64,000 nucleotides of DNA, taken from Clostridia bacterium (GTDB lineage Bacteria; Bacillota; Clostridia; Oscillospirales; CAG-272). Under the pieces are notes generated by a model. That model made no database searches. It saw only the letters and a list, made by a program, of their open reading frames with translations, and had not been told where the DNA came from. The translations under genes were made by a program, and so were the position numbers. Each line of letters starts with the position of its first letter. The first letter of the stretch is position 1. The DNA lies in contig JAFVWS010000008.1 of the NCBI GenBank assembly GCA_017501545.1, positions 1-64,000 of the forward strand, written 5' to 3'. This document shows positions 41,780 through 50,465 of the stretch, piece by piece.

Positions 41780-42715
41780 TTATTTATAAACCTCTTCAAG
41801 CTTTTTATTAAATTCCTCAGCAGTATTATAGCCCATTCTCTTAAGACGGGAGTTCATTGCTGCAATTTCAAGTACAACCGCAAGGTTTCTACCAGGACGA
41901 ACAGGAATAGTAATAGCAGGGATATCTATACCCAAAATTGTAAAGGTTTCATTATCAAGACCCATTCTATCATAGGTCTTGCCATCAACCCAGTGCTCAA
42001 GCTTGATAATAAGCTGAATTTTTTCAGTTTCCTTGACAGCACCCATACCAAAGATGCGACGGATATCAACAATTCCAATACCGCGAAGCTCAGTGTAGTG
42101 TCTAATAATCTCAGGCGCCTTACCAACCAAGGTCTTTTCAGATACCTTGCTTATTTCAACTGCATCATCAGCAATCAAACGGTGACCTCTTTTAATAAGC
42201 TCAATCGCTGTTTCACTCTTACCAATTCCACTGTCACCAAGAATCAAAACACCCTCGCCATAAACCTCAACCAAAACGCCGTGACGGGTAATGGTAGGTG
42301 CAAGCTCAACGTTTAGCGTAGAGATGATATTTGAAACAAAGCTGTTTGTAGATATTTTTGTCCTCAATAGAGGAATATCAAATTCCTTAGACATCTCAAG
42401 CATTTCAGAAAAAGGCTCAATATCTCTTGCAAGGACAATACAAACTGGCTTTTTCTCCATAAAAGCGCGAATTCTTTCATATCTAACGCTTGGCTCAAGC
42501 TTTTCAAGATAAATTGACTCAACAAGACCTAAAATTTGCATTCTTAGTGGGTCGAAGTAATCAAAAAATCCTGTAAGAGGCAAGCCTGGACGGTGAATTT
42601 CTGCACGAGTTAGCAAAATAGAATCAAGATTCTCTGGTGCATAAATTATTTCTAAGTTGAAATCCTTAATAATTTTAGTAAGTAAAACAGTTCTTTGGGT
42701 AGTTGGGCTATCCAT
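41780..42715 (-). CDS. hprK: HPr kinase/phosphorylase
   Basis: Bifunctional sensor enzyme that phosphorylates HPr at Ser46 and governs carbon catabolite control in Bacillota. The N-terminal domain (to about 130) is followed by the kinase core with P-loop GDSGIGKSE, the catalytic RLIADDAVEIS stretch and the HprK signature ELRGIGIVDIRRIFGMGAV. The frame extends 20 codons upstream, but ATG 42715 (MDSPTTQ), 4 bp after GGAGGATA, is the clear start and gives 311 residues, the family length. It is transcribed leftward and alone, without the common lgt or uvr neighbours. Confidence 0.97.
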   Translation of the reverse strand: MDSPTTQRTVLLTKIIKDFNLEIIYAPENLDSILLTRAEIHRPGLPLTGFFDYFDPLRMQILGLVESIYLEKLEPSVRYERIRAFMEKKPVCIVLARDIEPFSEMLEMSKEFDIPLLRTKISTNSFVSNIISTLNVELAPTITRHGVLVEVYGEGVLILGDSGIGKSETAIELIKRGHRLIADDAVEISKVSEKTLVGKAPEIIRHYTELRGIGIVDIRRIFGMGAVKETEKIQLIIKLEHWVDGKTYDRMGLDNETFTILGIDIPAITIPVRPGRNLAVVLEIAAMNSRLKRMGYNTAEEFNKKLEEVYK

Positions 42716-42844
42716 ATTATCCTCCGTGCTATAAAATATAATTATAAATTTCACAGCACAAAACGTGCCAAGCAAACAATATAATCACTATAAATTATTT
42801 TACCATATTACCAGAAAAAAAGCAATAAAGGACGAAAAAATAAT

Positions 42845-43696
42845 ATGAAAATAGTAAAAAAGAAAATGATTACCAATGACAAAGCACCTAAAACCATATA
42901 CGGACACAAAATTAAAGCTATCGACGGTAACGTAAATGCGCTTTCTCACTTTAATAATGACTTGCACTTGAATAATGGTAAAACCCAAATCAGAATGGAG
43001 CTTATTCGAACAAACTTGCCAGAAAAAAGAGATGCCATTAAATATACGTATAGCAAAAATGGAGTATCCTCATTCGAGATAAAGCCACTTTTGGCAGTCA
43101 GAGATGATGACGCATTTGATAGCGAAGAAAAGCTTATTCGTAGCTTTGAAAGGCTAAGACTCTTGAAAGATGTAAAGGGTATTTTTGTGCGTGATCTACT
43201 TGATGATATGTGCAAAAGATTTAGACAAAATGTAAGATATGCGTATAAGGAAATTGAGCAATTATTTGACAAAAACAAACAATACAGTGTCTATATTTAC
43301 CATATTATCGTTCTATTTATCGCAAGCATTTCCTTTCTCAATGACGTTGATTTTATGCCTCCAATAAGGATAAGCGTTAAATCTAATGAAAACACATTTA
43401 CTCTTGCGTTTATGGAAAAGACTGAAAACGCCTCGACGATTTATAAGAATTACAGTAAGGAGCCACTTTCTAAAATTGAAACTAAGCTTTCGTTTATTGC
43501 ATCACTTTGTAGAGAAGATGATATTGATTCAAAAATCGTAATAAACAATTCAAGCATATCAATGGAATTCAAGCTTACCTCGGCAGAAATAACACGTGGC
43601 ACAGTATATTCAAATCCTGAAATGGAAGACAAGGTGTTTAATGAGTATATGGAGCTTTTTAATTATACAGAAAAAGCAGAAGAAGAGGAAGAATAG
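42845..43696 (+). CDS. unrecognised conserved-looking soluble protein
   Basis: 283 residues, no signal peptide or confident membrane helix (one hydrophobic stretch, YIYHIIVLFIASISFLNDV, about residues 152-170). It begins basic (MKIVKKKM) and ends in a run of Glu. The ribosome site is weak (AAGGACG, 12 bp away). I recognise no family. Its 3' end overlaps the convergent gene at 43659 by 38 bp, so both transcripts are antisense to each other there. Together with the three leftward genes that follow it forms an isolated block of unknown genes in a sporulating host. Confidence 0.65.
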   Translation: MKIVKKKMITNDKAPKTIYGHKIKAIDGNVNALSHFNNDLHLNNGKTQIRMELIRTNLPEKRDAIKYTYSKNGVSSFEIKPLLAVRDDDAFDSEEKLIRSFERLRLLKDVKGIFVRDLLDDMCKRFRQNVRYAYKEIEQLFDKNKQYSVYIYHIIVLFIASISFLNDVDFMPPIRISVKSNENTFTLAFMEKTENASTIYKNYSKEPLSKIETKLSFIASLCREDDIDSKIVINNSSISMEFKLTSAEITRGTVYSNPEMEDKVFNEYMELFNYTEKAEEEEE

Positions 43697-44150
43697 ACTC
43701 AAGTGAGTCGTTTCCACCCTCGCTGGCCAAAAGAATAATAAGAGAAATAAGGAGCAAATCCTCGCCCTTTATTGATGATTTAAGCTTTTCAAAAAATGGC
43801 TTAAGCTCATCAAAAATCGAGCTTAGCCCCTTTTTCTTTTCGTCCTCGTTTTCTGATGATTGCTCATTACTTTCTTTATTATCGATAACCACTAAGGGCG
43901 CCTCACTTGATTCTTGCATCTCGTTCAAATCATCACGCATTTCGTACACGTCTGGCACTGTTTCTTGAGCGTAGGAATCATTGACCGCTTGATTTATCAC
44001 GCTTTGAAAGGTGGGTGAAACTGAGGTCTTTGTGCTTCTATACGAAGGGGATGGCTTGTGCGTTTTCATCTCCGTCTCAACTCCACTTGACTTAAACCTA
44101 CTGCCACTATAATTTAAAGGAATTTCAATTCCCTTATATTTGGAAAACAT
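43659..44150 (-). CDS. unknown protein with hydrophobic LLLISLIILLASEGG tail
   Basis: 163 residues. The N-terminal 110 are polar and low in complexity (Ser, Glu, Asn). A short amphipathic helix (SSIFDELKPFFEKLKSS) comes next, then a Leu/Ile-rich tail, LLLISLIILLASEGG, then NDSLESILPLLLLFLYN. Short D/E-LLLL-EG-x-D-x-LLLLLLF tails of this style recur in unassigned proteins of spore-forming Clostridia, so a sporulation role is a guess. It starts after GAGGTGGATAA. It is the third gene of a leftward set of three and overlaps the convergent gene at 42845. Confidence 0.65.
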   Translation of the reverse strand: MFSKYKGIEIPLNYSGSRFKSSGVETEMKTHKPSPSYRSTKTSVSPTFQSVINQAVNDSYAQETVPDVYEMRDDLNEMQESSEAPLVVIDNKESNEQSSENEDEKKKGLSSIFDELKPFFEKLKSSIKGEDLLLISLIILLASEGGNDSLESILPLLLLFLYN

Positions 44151-44159
44151 TTATCCACC

Positions 44160-44579
44160 TCATTTCGCTAAATTTATTATGCTTGCCAAGCGTGACATAT
44201 TAATCAAGCTGTCAATTAATTCGCATCTGCTTTTGCTCAGATATGGTTTAAGCGCAAGCAGGAGAGGAGAGGTTTTAGACATGCTTTTTCCAAGCGAAAG
44301 TATTAGTGAATCAAGCCCAACAGCGCTCCTTTCCTTACTATCCTTGGCTTCATTTCTTGTCTCATTGTCAACCTCTTTATATTCCTTGTCCTCGCTATCG
44401 TGGCTTTCTTCAAAATCGCTTGGCTCATTTTCGTTGTTTTGTATTAGGGAAATCACCTTTTCAAGTGTATTTGATAAATCTCCACCCTCATTTTCCTTTA
44501 CGCTTTTTGAAATTTTATTAAGCAAATCGGGATTAGAGGTTATTGAATTTAATATCTCTTCAAAGCTTGCCTCAGCCAT
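44160..44579 (-). CDS. unknown Ser/Glu-rich protein
   Basis: 139 residues, no membrane segment. It has an N-terminal helical region (ASFEEILNSITSNPDLLNKI), an acidic low-complexity middle (about 50-80), and a C-terminal Leu/Ser-rich helical region (LSKSRCELIDSLINMSRLASI). The start overlaps the stop of the preceding 73-residue gene by 8 bp, with its GAGGT site inside that gene, so translation is coupled. The next gene follows after 9 bp. I recognise no family; the strict coupling suggests the three products act together. Confidence 0.65.
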   Translation of the reverse strand: MAEASFEEILNSITSNPDLLNKISKSVKENEGGDLSNTLEKVISLIQNNENEPSDFEESHDSEDKEYKEVDNETRNEAKDSKERSAVGLDSLILSLGKSMSKTSPLLLALKPYLSKSRCELIDSLINMSRLASIINLAK

Positions 44580-44793
44580 TATTTTTACCTCGTTTCATTT
44601 TATTCATTGCATTTTGTATATCCTCATCAGTAAGGGACGCGAGTGTGGCACGTATTTTTGTCATATCATTCGGCCTTGAAAGCTCCTCAAATCCATTTGC
44701 ACCACTTTTTTTAGCAACGTAGGAAATAACCTTCCATAGCTGGTCGTCATCCATTTTCAAAACCTTATCAACAGTACCTTTATCAATTTTCAT
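44572..44793 (-). CDS. unknown small helical protein
   Basis: 73 residues, first gene of the leftward trio. Two motifs stand out: MDDDQLWKVISYVAKKSG and LTDEDIQNAMNKMKRG, a (D/S)DEDI-x-x-A-x-(x)-M(x)-K-G closing pattern seen in small unassigned clostridial proteins. It is probably all-alpha and cytoplasmic. It has a strong AAGGAGG site 6 bp before ATG. No sigma-A promoter is obvious in front, which may mean a specialised sigma factor, but I could not fit one. Confidence 0.65.
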   Translation of the reverse strand: MKIDKGTVDKVLKMDDDQLWKVISYVAKKSGANGFEELSRPNDMTKIRATLASLTDEDIQNAMNKMKRGKNNG

Positions 44794-44819
44794 AAATACC
44801 TCCTTGACATAAAAAATTC

Positions 44820-44849
44820 TTTACATTACTGCCAATACTATGGTATGAT
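44820..44849 (+). promoter_or_regulatory. sigma-A promoter of the metallophosphoesterase
   Basis: TTTACA (44820-44825), 18-bp spacer, TATGAT (44844-44849). Confidence 0.6.
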
Positions 44850-44885
44850 ATATATGTAAAAAACGACACAGAAAGGGCCCTTCAT

Positions 44886-45371
44886 ATGAAGCTTTTAGTA
44901 TTTTCCGACTCACATTCTCACGCTAAAAATATCGAAAAAGCAATCGAAATACACGGGGGAGTGTGCGATTTTGTAATATTTTTAGGAGATGGCTTGCGTG
45001 ATGTTGACTACCTACGCTCAAAATATCCAAGCCTCGCCTTTTTTGCACTTAAGGGCAACTGTGATGCATTTATGAGTAGTGACTATCCAAGCTATTCGGT
45101 TCTTGATTTAGATGGTAAGCGCGTGCTTGTAACACACGGACATCTCTTTGGCGTAAAATCTGGATATGAAAGAATTGCCAAGGTAGCAAGCGAGTTAGGT
45201 GCTGAGGCAGTCTTTTTCGGTCACACCCACCAGCCAATCGACGATATCTATGATTTAGAAAACGGAGATAGAATTCGTCTTTTTAATCCTGGATCAATAG
45301 GCTATGACGGCATATATGGTGTGGTAAATATCAAGGCTGGCGCAATTGTCACCTCACACGGAAAAATTTAA
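44886..45371 (+). CDS. YfcE/MJ0936-type metallophosphoesterase
   Basis: 161-residue calcineurin-fold phosphodiesterase or phosphatase. All dinuclear metal-binding motifs are present: DSHSH (residues 8-12), GDG, GNCD, THGH and GHTHQP, as in YfcE and MJ0936. 161 residues, normal. The site (GAAAGGG) is a little close to the ATG. It is transcribed divergently from the unknown trio. Relatives hydrolyse small phosphodiesters in vitro; the physiological substrate is not known. Confidence 0.92.
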   Translation: MKLLVFSDSHSHAKNIEKAIEIHGGVCDFVIFLGDGLRDVDYLRSKYPSLAFFALKGNCDAFMSSDYPSYSVLDLDGKRVLVTHGHLFGVKSGYERIAKVASELGAEAVFFGHTHQPIDDIYDLENGDRIRLFNPGSIGYDGIYGVVNIKAGAIVTSHGKI

Positions 45372-45402
45372 CCAAAATAAGTCAAAAAAGGCAAATAAAT
45401 GC

Positions 45403-45431
45403 TTGAACTTTTAAACTATATATGTTATACT
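45403..45431 (+). promoter_or_regulatory. sigma-A promoter of the oxidoreductase/isomerase pair
   Basis: TTGAAC (45403-45408), 17-bp spacer, TATACT (45426-45431). Confidence 0.7.
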
Positions 45432-45470
45432 CAAAATAGCAATTATAATATTTGTTCGGGGGAATAAATT

Positions 45471-46559
45471 ATGGAAAAGAAAATCAAGGTTGGTATCATC
45501 GGCTGTGGTGGTATCGCAAATGGCAAGCATATGCCATCACTTAAGAAAACTGGCGAGGTTGAAATGGTTGCTTTCTGCGATATTATCGAGGAAAGAGCAG
45601 TTGAGGCAGCTAAAAAGTATGGTACACCTGATGCCAAGGTTTACACAGACTACAAGGAGCTACTAAAGGACAAATCAATTGAGGTTGTTCATGTTTGCAC
45701 TCCAAACAGAAGCCATAGCTTTATTACAGTTGATGCTCTTGAGGCTGACAAGCACGTTATGTGTGAAAAGCCAATGGCTATAAACGCTGAAGAAGCAAAG
45801 AAGATGGTTGATGCAGCAAATCGCACAGGCAAAATGCTCACAATCGGCTATCAAAACAGACAAAGAAAGGACTCTAAATACCTAAAGGCTGAGGCAGAGG
45901 ATGGCGTATTTGGCGACATTTACTACGCAAAGGCAACAGCACTTAGACGTCGTGCAGTTCCTACATGGGGCGTATTTATTAACGAGTATGAGCAGGGCGG
46001 TGGTCCACTTATCGACATCGGTACTCACGCACTTGACTTAACACTTTGGACAATGGATAACTACAAGCCAAAATATTGTGTAGGTACTACATATCACAAG
46101 CTCAATGACCAAAAGGAATCAGCAAACGTGTTTGGTCAATGGAAGCCAGAGGAATTTACTGTTGAAGACAGTGCATTCGGCTTTATCGTAATGGAAAACG
46201 GTGCAACAATCGTTCTTGAGTCCTCTTGGGCTATCAATATGACAGGGACAAAAGAGGGTTGTACAACAATTTGTGGAACAAAAGCTGGCGCTACGATGAT
46301 TGATCAAGGCATTCTTGAAATAAACGGTGTTAAGCACAACAATATGTATGAGACAAGACCTAACCTTGATGGTAAGGGCGTTGCTTTCTACGATGCTGGC
46401 TCATATGATGCAGGCGCTGAGGAAGCAAAGCAATGGATCAATGCTGTAAAGACTGGCACTAAGCCAACGGTTCTTCCAGAGCAAGCATATTGTGTAACAC
46501 GAATTCTTGAGGGTATTTACGAGTCAGCAAAGACTGGTAAGCCATACTACTTCAACTAA
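45471..46559 (+). CDS. Gfo/Idh/MocA-family sugar oxidoreductase
   Basis: NAD(P)-dependent dehydrogenase of sugars or inositols. The Rossmann opening is GIIGCGGIANGKHMP (residues 9-23), the catalytic-lysine motif is VMCEKPMA, and DIGTHALDLTLW carries the conserved Asp and His. 362 residues, normal. It starts after TTCGGGGGAAT. The next gene, an AP-endonuclease-2-type sugar isomerase, begins 91 bp downstream past a hairpin; such pairs commonly convert oxidised sugars or inositols through keto intermediates. The substrate is unknown. Confidence 0.93.
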   Translation: MEKKIKVGIIGCGGIANGKHMPSLKKTGEVEMVAFCDIIEERAVEAAKKYGTPDAKVYTDYKELLKDKSIEVVHVCTPNRSHSFITVDALEADKHVMCEKPMAINAEEAKKMVDAANRTGKMLTIGYQNRQRKDSKYLKAEAEDGVFGDIYYAKATALRRRAVPTWGVFINEYEQGGGPLIDIGTHALDLTLWTMDNYKPKYCVGTTYHKLNDQKESANVFGQWKPEEFTVEDSAFGFIVMENGATIVLESSWAINMTGTKEGCTTICGTKAGATMIDQGILEINGVKHNNMYETRPNLDGKGVAFYDAGSYDAGAEEAKQWINAVKTGTKPTVLPEQAYCVTRILEGIYESAKTGKPYYFN

Positions 46560-46566
46560 TATTTAA

Positions 46567-46593
46567 TGGGCAATTTACTCGTTAAATTGCCCA
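46567..46593 (+). other. intercistronic hairpin between oxidoreductase and isomerase
   Basis: TGGGCAATTTA (46567-46577) pairs with TAAATTGCCCA (46583-46593). No T-run follows, so it is more likely an mRNA-stability or partial attenuation structure than a terminator. Confidence 0.6.
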
Positions 46594-46650
46594 AACCTAT
46601 ATCCCCCCCTGTGGGAAAATAATTAAGCCCAAATGGGCAAAGGAGAATTT

Positions 46651-47619
46651 ATGAAGCTTAGTGTTTTAGCTAACCTCTATGGCTCAAAGCCACTTGATGA
46701 GGCACTTAAAATTATTTCATCTCTCGGTGTTCATTCCGTTGAGATAGGCGCAGGTGGATACCCAGGCAAGGACCACTGTGACCCGGAAAAACTACTTGCT
46801 GACGAAAAGGCACTTGAAGAGTTCAAGGCTACATTTAAAAAGTATGACGTGGAAATTTGCGCACTTGCAACTCACGGCAACCCAGTTCACCCAAACAAGG
46901 AAATTGCAGCTCAGTTCGACAAGGATATGAGAAACACAATTCTTTTGGCAGAGAAGCTTGGAATTGATACAATTATCACCTTCTCAGGTTGCCCAGGCTC
47001 AGACCCTGATGCAAAATTACCATCTTGGGTAACATGCCCATGGCCTGATGATTTCCTTGATACTCTTAATTATCAATGGAACGACGTGCTTATCCCTTAC
47101 TGGAAGGAAGCAACACAGTTTGCTAAAGCACACGGTGTAACAAAAATCGCACTTGAAATGCACCCAGGCTTCTGTGTATATAACCCAGAAACACTTCTTA
47201 AATTACGTGCAGCAGTTGGCGATGTAATCGGTGCAAACCTTGACCCATCACACCTAATTTGGCAAGGCATTGACCCTGTAATGGCAATCAGAGCCCTCGA
47301 GGGTGCAATTTACCACGTACACGCAAAGGATACCAAGGTTGACGATGCTAACACATCAGTTAACGGTGTTCTTGACACAAAGCACTACGGTGATGAAATT
47401 CATCGTTCTTGGATTTTCCGTACAGTAGGCTACGGCAATGGTGAAACCTTCTGGCGTGATTTCGTTTCAAATCTTCGCCTCTGTGGCTATGATAAGGTTC
47501 TTTCAATTGAGCATGAGGATAGCCTAATGACAATTGACGAGGGTCTTAAGAAGGCTGTTGAATTCCTTGATAAGCTTATGATTAAGGAAGCAAAGCCAAC
47601 CGGTATGCGCTGGGCGTGA
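46651..47619 (+). CDS. TIM-barrel sugar isomerase/epimerase
   Basis: 322-residue xylose-isomerase-like (AP endonuclease family 2) barrel. It has IIT-FSGCPGSDPDA, the metal-ligand Glu in IALEMHPGF, NLDPSHLIWQGIDP, HVHAKDT and a terminal SIEHEDS Glu, matching the sugar phosphate isomerase/epimerase group found beside Gfo/Idh/MocA oxidoreductases. The longer frame (six codons) is rejected, since AAAGGAG lies inside it directly ahead of ATG 46651. It is probably co-transcribed with the oxidoreductase. Confidence 0.92.
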   Translation: MKLSVLANLYGSKPLDEALKIISSLGVHSVEIGAGGYPGKDHCDPEKLLADEKALEEFKATFKKYDVEICALATHGNPVHPNKEIAAQFDKDMRNTILLAEKLGIDTIITFSGCPGSDPDAKLPSWVTCPWPDDFLDTLNYQWNDVLIPYWKEATQFAKAHGVTKIALEMHPGFCVYNPETLLKLRAAVGDVIGANLDPSHLIWQGIDPVMAIRALEGAIYHVHAKDTKVDDANTSVNGVLDTKHYGDEIHRSWIFRTVGYGNGETFWRDFVSNLRLCGYDKVLSIEHEDSLMTIDEGLKKAVEFLDKLMIKEAKPTGMRWA

Positions 47620-47760
47620 GCGCCATTTAGCGCAAATATGTCCCGTTTGCCTCGCTACCGTATACTAAGTATGCCTAACGCAAAACAAACAAGCCATCTT
47701 TATCGCTAACTAACAGCTCACCACCCACAGGCGCTTTGCCTCACAAAGAATATTTGAACA
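47620..47760. other. non-coding stretch with short palindromes
   Basis: It contains GCGC-cattta-GCGC just after the isomerase stop and a near-palindrome TATACTAAGTATG. No credible gene, and no second copy in this window. It may be a single copy of another REP-like family. Confidence 0.35.
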
Positions 47761-47762
47761 CA

Positions 47763-47792
47763 AAAAACGGACACTCCTGTGTCCGTTTTTTC
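47763..47792. terminator. intrinsic terminator between isomerase and LytM gene
   Basis: ACGGACAC with GTGTCCGT, flanked by six A and six T, so usable from both sides of the convergent genes. Confidence 0.88.
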
Positions 47793-47810
47793 TTAATAAT
47801 GAAGAAATAA

Positions 47811-48473
47811 TTATTTCTTTTCAGTGCTTGAAGTGTCTGTATTTGAGCTGTTTTCGCCCTCTTGGTTTTCAGGCTTTTGGTTTGGAATAGGCAAGTGCTC
47901 CTTTGGGTCAACGTGCTTGCCGTTAATCTTCATTTCGTAGTGTAGGTGTGGCTCCTCTGCAAGCTCGTTCATTGCACTTTCACCAACTGCACCAATTACG
48001 TCACCGTCCTTTACGCTCGCACCGATAATAATGCCCTCACCAACCTCTGGGTCAAGGTTTTTATAGATGCTTACAGCATTTCCAGTATGCTCAATAGAAA
48101 CACAGGTGCCCATAAATGGGTCATTCCATACGTTTGTTACAACACCATCAGCAACCGCGGTTACCTTGTCGCCAAGACTTGCTGAAATATCAACGCCAAG
48201 GTGAGTACGATAGTCATTCATTGTTGTTGAAAACACAGGCACGCTGTCGCTATAATCAATAGCAATATCACCACTTACTGGCAATGAAAAGGAGGGGAGA
48301 GTGTCTAAATTTCCATTTGCTCCAACATCTCCTGTGCCATCGTCAATAGCGCCTGAATCCTTTGCTTTATTTGCCACTGCTGTTGCGATAATTACAACCG
48401 CAACGATAGCTAAAACAATTGCAAGAGTTAGATACATAACCCTCGAATTTTTCTTCTTTTCGTTTTCTTCCAT
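47811..48473 (-). CDS. SpoIIQ-like LytM/M23 protein
   Basis: 220-residue single-pass membrane protein. After a short basic cytoplasmic start comes one helix (about 14-33), a linker, a LytM domain (about 60-190), and a Gln/Glu/Ser/Thr-rich tail. The zinc ligands of M23 peptidases are all present (HLGVD and HLHYE). In clostridia SpoIIQ keeps these residues, unlike in Bacillus, so catalysis is possible. Topology, length and the candidate sigma-F promoter upstream favour SpoIIQ, the forespore half of the engulfment channel with SpoIIIAH. Another peptidoglycan hydrolase is the alternative. Confidence 0.8.
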   Translation of the reverse strand: MEENEKKKNSRVMYLTLAIVLAIVAVVIIATAVANKAKDSGAIDDGTGDVGANGNLDTLPSFSLPVSGDIAIDYSDSVPVFSTTMNDYRTHLGVDISASLGDKVTAVADGVVTNVWNDPFMGTCVSIEHTGNAVSIYKNLDPEVGEGIIIGASVKDGDVIGAVGESAMNELAEEPHLHYEMKINGKHVDPKEHLPIPNQKPENQEGENSSNTDTSSTEKK

Positions 48474-48508
48474 TTTGTAAATATCCTTTCAAAATTTTAT
48501 TGCAAGAC

Positions 48509-48538
48509 TATTATTTGCCACCAAAAGATGATTTATAC
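48509..48538 (-). promoter_or_regulatory. candidate sigma-F promoter of the SpoIIQ-like gene
   Basis: Minus strand GTATA (48534-48538), 15-bp spacer, then GCAAATAATA (48509-48518), which fits the GGNRANANTR consensus except for the second G. spoIIQ is sigma-F dependent in Bacillus subtilis; use here is inferred. Confidence 0.5.
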
Positions 48539-48569
48539 ACAAAAATTTGTTTTAAGGATTTTTAAATGA

Positions 48570-48598
48570 TTGACAACAAAACGCGCATATGTTATTAT
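48570..48598 (+). promoter_or_regulatory. consensus-like sigma-A promoter of the ThyX-like operon
   Basis: TTGACA (48570-48575), 17-bp spacer, TATTAT (48593-48598), followed by a GGAGACG ribosome site. Confidence 0.8.
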
Positions 48599-48632
48599 AT
48601 AAATAGTGTAATCTATTATAAGGAGACGTATA

Positions 48633-49262
48633 ATGATAAAAATTGATAAAGTTTCTGTAATGAATCTTGAAAACGCAATTAGAGGCGCAAGAAACCCACT
48701 AAATTCTTGGGCAAAAAGCGATAGCTATTACAATGAGGACGGTGAGTATATCCTTGGGGAAAACGACCTTTCCTTGGCTAAAAGATTAGCAAAGGCAGGC
48801 TCTGACCATAGAAAATATCTTCGTCAGGTTTTTGTTTCAATGGATATTACAGCACCTCTATACTGGTGGAAGGAGTTTGACACTTACAAGGTTGCAACCG
48901 TAGCTAACTCTACCTCAACAATGCATAAAATTCAAGCAAAGAAATTTGAGCGTGATGATTTTAGCCACGATAGAATGAGTGAAGGTGCTTTAAAGGTGCT
49001 TGATATTACAATTGATTATCTTGAAGAGGTGCGCCTTAAGTTTATCGAAACTAAGGAAAAATGCTACTGGCACGATATGATTCAGCTTTTACCATCAAGC
49101 TATAACCAATTAAGAACAGTTACAATGAACTACGAAACACTAATTAATATCTATTATGCAAGAAGGACACATAAGCTTGCTGAGTGGCACACCCTTTGCG
49201 ACGTTATTATGTCACTACCATATGCTAAGGATATTATAGCCGTTAAGGAAGAAAACGAATAA
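48633..49262 (+). CDS. ThyX-fold protein without the ThyX signature
   Basis: 209-residue cytoplasmic protein. Order and spacing follow flavin-dependent thymidylate synthase. YLRQVFVSMDITAPLYWW stands at the helix before the signature, and LLPSSYNQLRTVTMNYETLI followed by an Arg-rich helix (YYARRTHKLAEWHTLC) matches the dUMP-binding end (ThyX LP-x-x-x-x-T, then R...AQWE). But where ThyX has RHR-x(7)-S-x-R, this protein reads EFDTYKVATVANSTSTMH, with no RHR and no final Arg. Binding of FAD/dUMP and catalysis are therefore doubtful. Related signature-less proteins occur in Clostridia and their phages. It starts one operon with the CDF gene one base downstream. Confidence 0.55.
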   Translation: MIKIDKVSVMNLENAIRGARNPLNSWAKSDSYYNEDGEYILGENDLSLAKRLAKAGSDHRKYLRQVFVSMDITAPLYWWKEFDTYKVATVANSTSTMHKIQAKKFERDDFSHDRMSEGALKVLDITIDYLEEVRLKFIETKEKCYWHDMIQLLPSSYNQLRTVTMNYETLINIYYARRTHKLAEWHTLCDVIMSLPYAKDIIAVKEENE

Positions 49263-49263
49263 A

Positions 49264-50457
49264 ATGCTAAACAAAATCATTAAAGATTACAATTGCCCGC
49301 AAAAGCCCGAGGTCCGCGTAAGAGTTGGGCGCTTTGCGGGCTTTGTAGGTATATTTTCAAACATAATTTTATTTATAATAAAGCTCACAATAGGTATATT
49401 TACAGGCGCTATTTCAGTAATTGCTGACTCGCTTAATAACCTTTCGGACTGTGGCTCAAACGTGCTTACAGTTGTTGGCTACACAATCTCAGGCAAGCCG
49501 GCAGATAAGGACCATCCATATGGTCACGCACGTATGGAATATCTAAGCTCATTATTTATTTCAATGATAATTTCATTTCTCGGCTTTGAAATGCTTGTCA
49601 CCTCAGTTGAGAAAATCGCTAAAAATGAGCCAAGCGAGGATTATAGCCTGCCACTTATCATAATTATGGCATCAACCATTATAGTTAAGGCAATAATTGC
49701 CATTTTCTATCGCAAGCTTGGTAAGCATATTAATTCTACCACATTGAAGGCATCAGCCATTGACAGCATAGGTGACGTAATAGCAACAGGTGCAGTAGTT
49801 GTCGGTATGCTTTTAACAAAGTACCTTTCACTCCCATTTGACGTTGATGCAGTTATCGGTATTTTAGTTGCCATTTATATTATAGTTATGGGCATAAAGC
49901 TTGTAATTGAATCATCAAGCACGCTAATTGGCAAAGCTCCGGATAGCGAATTCGTAAATAAAATGATTGCTAAAATAAAAAGCTACGAGGGTGTATTGGG
50001 TATTCATGACCTTGTTGTGCATTCATATGGCGCAAACAGGTATTTTGCAACCGTACACGTAGAAATTGACGCAGACGCAGAGGTTATGCACAGTCACGAT
50101 TTAATGGATATCATTGAGGCAGACTTTTTGAAGGACGGAATAAACCTTGTTATCCATATGGACCCGATTTCAATTCACGACCCAGAAACCAATGAGCTAA
50201 GAGAGAAATGTATTGAAATGATGGTTAAGCTATCAGAGGAATATTCTCATCCAATCACCCTGCACGATTTCCGAATTGTAAAGGGCGTGACCCACACAAA
50301 TATCATATTTGATGTTAGCGTTACCAACGAATTTCCTTTGAAAAACAAGCAAATTTGTGATGTAATCACAAAAAGAATAAAAGACATTAACCCACTTTAC
50401 AACCTTGTGTTAACCGTAGATAGAGATTATTTTTCTGAAAGATACGGGGAAAGCTAA
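49264..50457 (+). CDS. cation diffusion facilitator transporter
   Basis: 397-residue CDF-family exporter of Zn2+, Fe2+, Mn2+ or Co2+. The metal site of transmembrane helix 2 is ADSLNNLSDCGSN (Asn-x3-Asp with D in the first position), and DHPYGHARMEY carries the family's HPYGH signature; helices run to about residue 225. A cytoplasmic ferredoxin-like C-terminal domain follows. It is separated from the ThyX-fold gene by one base. The CotH gene follows after 8 bp, so all three are probably one operon. The metal cannot be deduced. Confidence 0.92.
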   Translation: MLNKIIKDYNCPQKPEVRVRVGRFAGFVGIFSNIILFIIKLTIGIFTGAISVIADSLNNLSDCGSNVLTVVGYTISGKPADKDHPYGHARMEYLSSLFISMIISFLGFEMLVTSVEKIAKNEPSEDYSLPLIIIMASTIIVKAIIAIFYRKLGKHINSTTLKASAIDSIGDVIATGAVVVGMLLTKYLSLPFDVDAVIGILVAIYIIVMGIKLVIESSSTLIGKAPDSEFVNKMIAKIKSYEGVLGIHDLVVHSYGANRYFATVHVEIDADAEVMHSHDLMDIIEADFLKDGINLVIHMDPISIHDPETNELREKCIEMMVKLSEEYSHPITLHDFRIVKGVTHTNIIFDVSVTNEFPLKNKQICDVITKRIKDINPLYNLVLTVDRDYFSERYGES

Positions 50458-50465
50458 AATAAACA

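Noticed and set aside
48633..49262. Prophage origin for the ThyX-like gene
   Set aside because: ThyX-like genes occur in phages, but the neighbours are chromosomal transporter and kinase genes and no phage gene is in the window.
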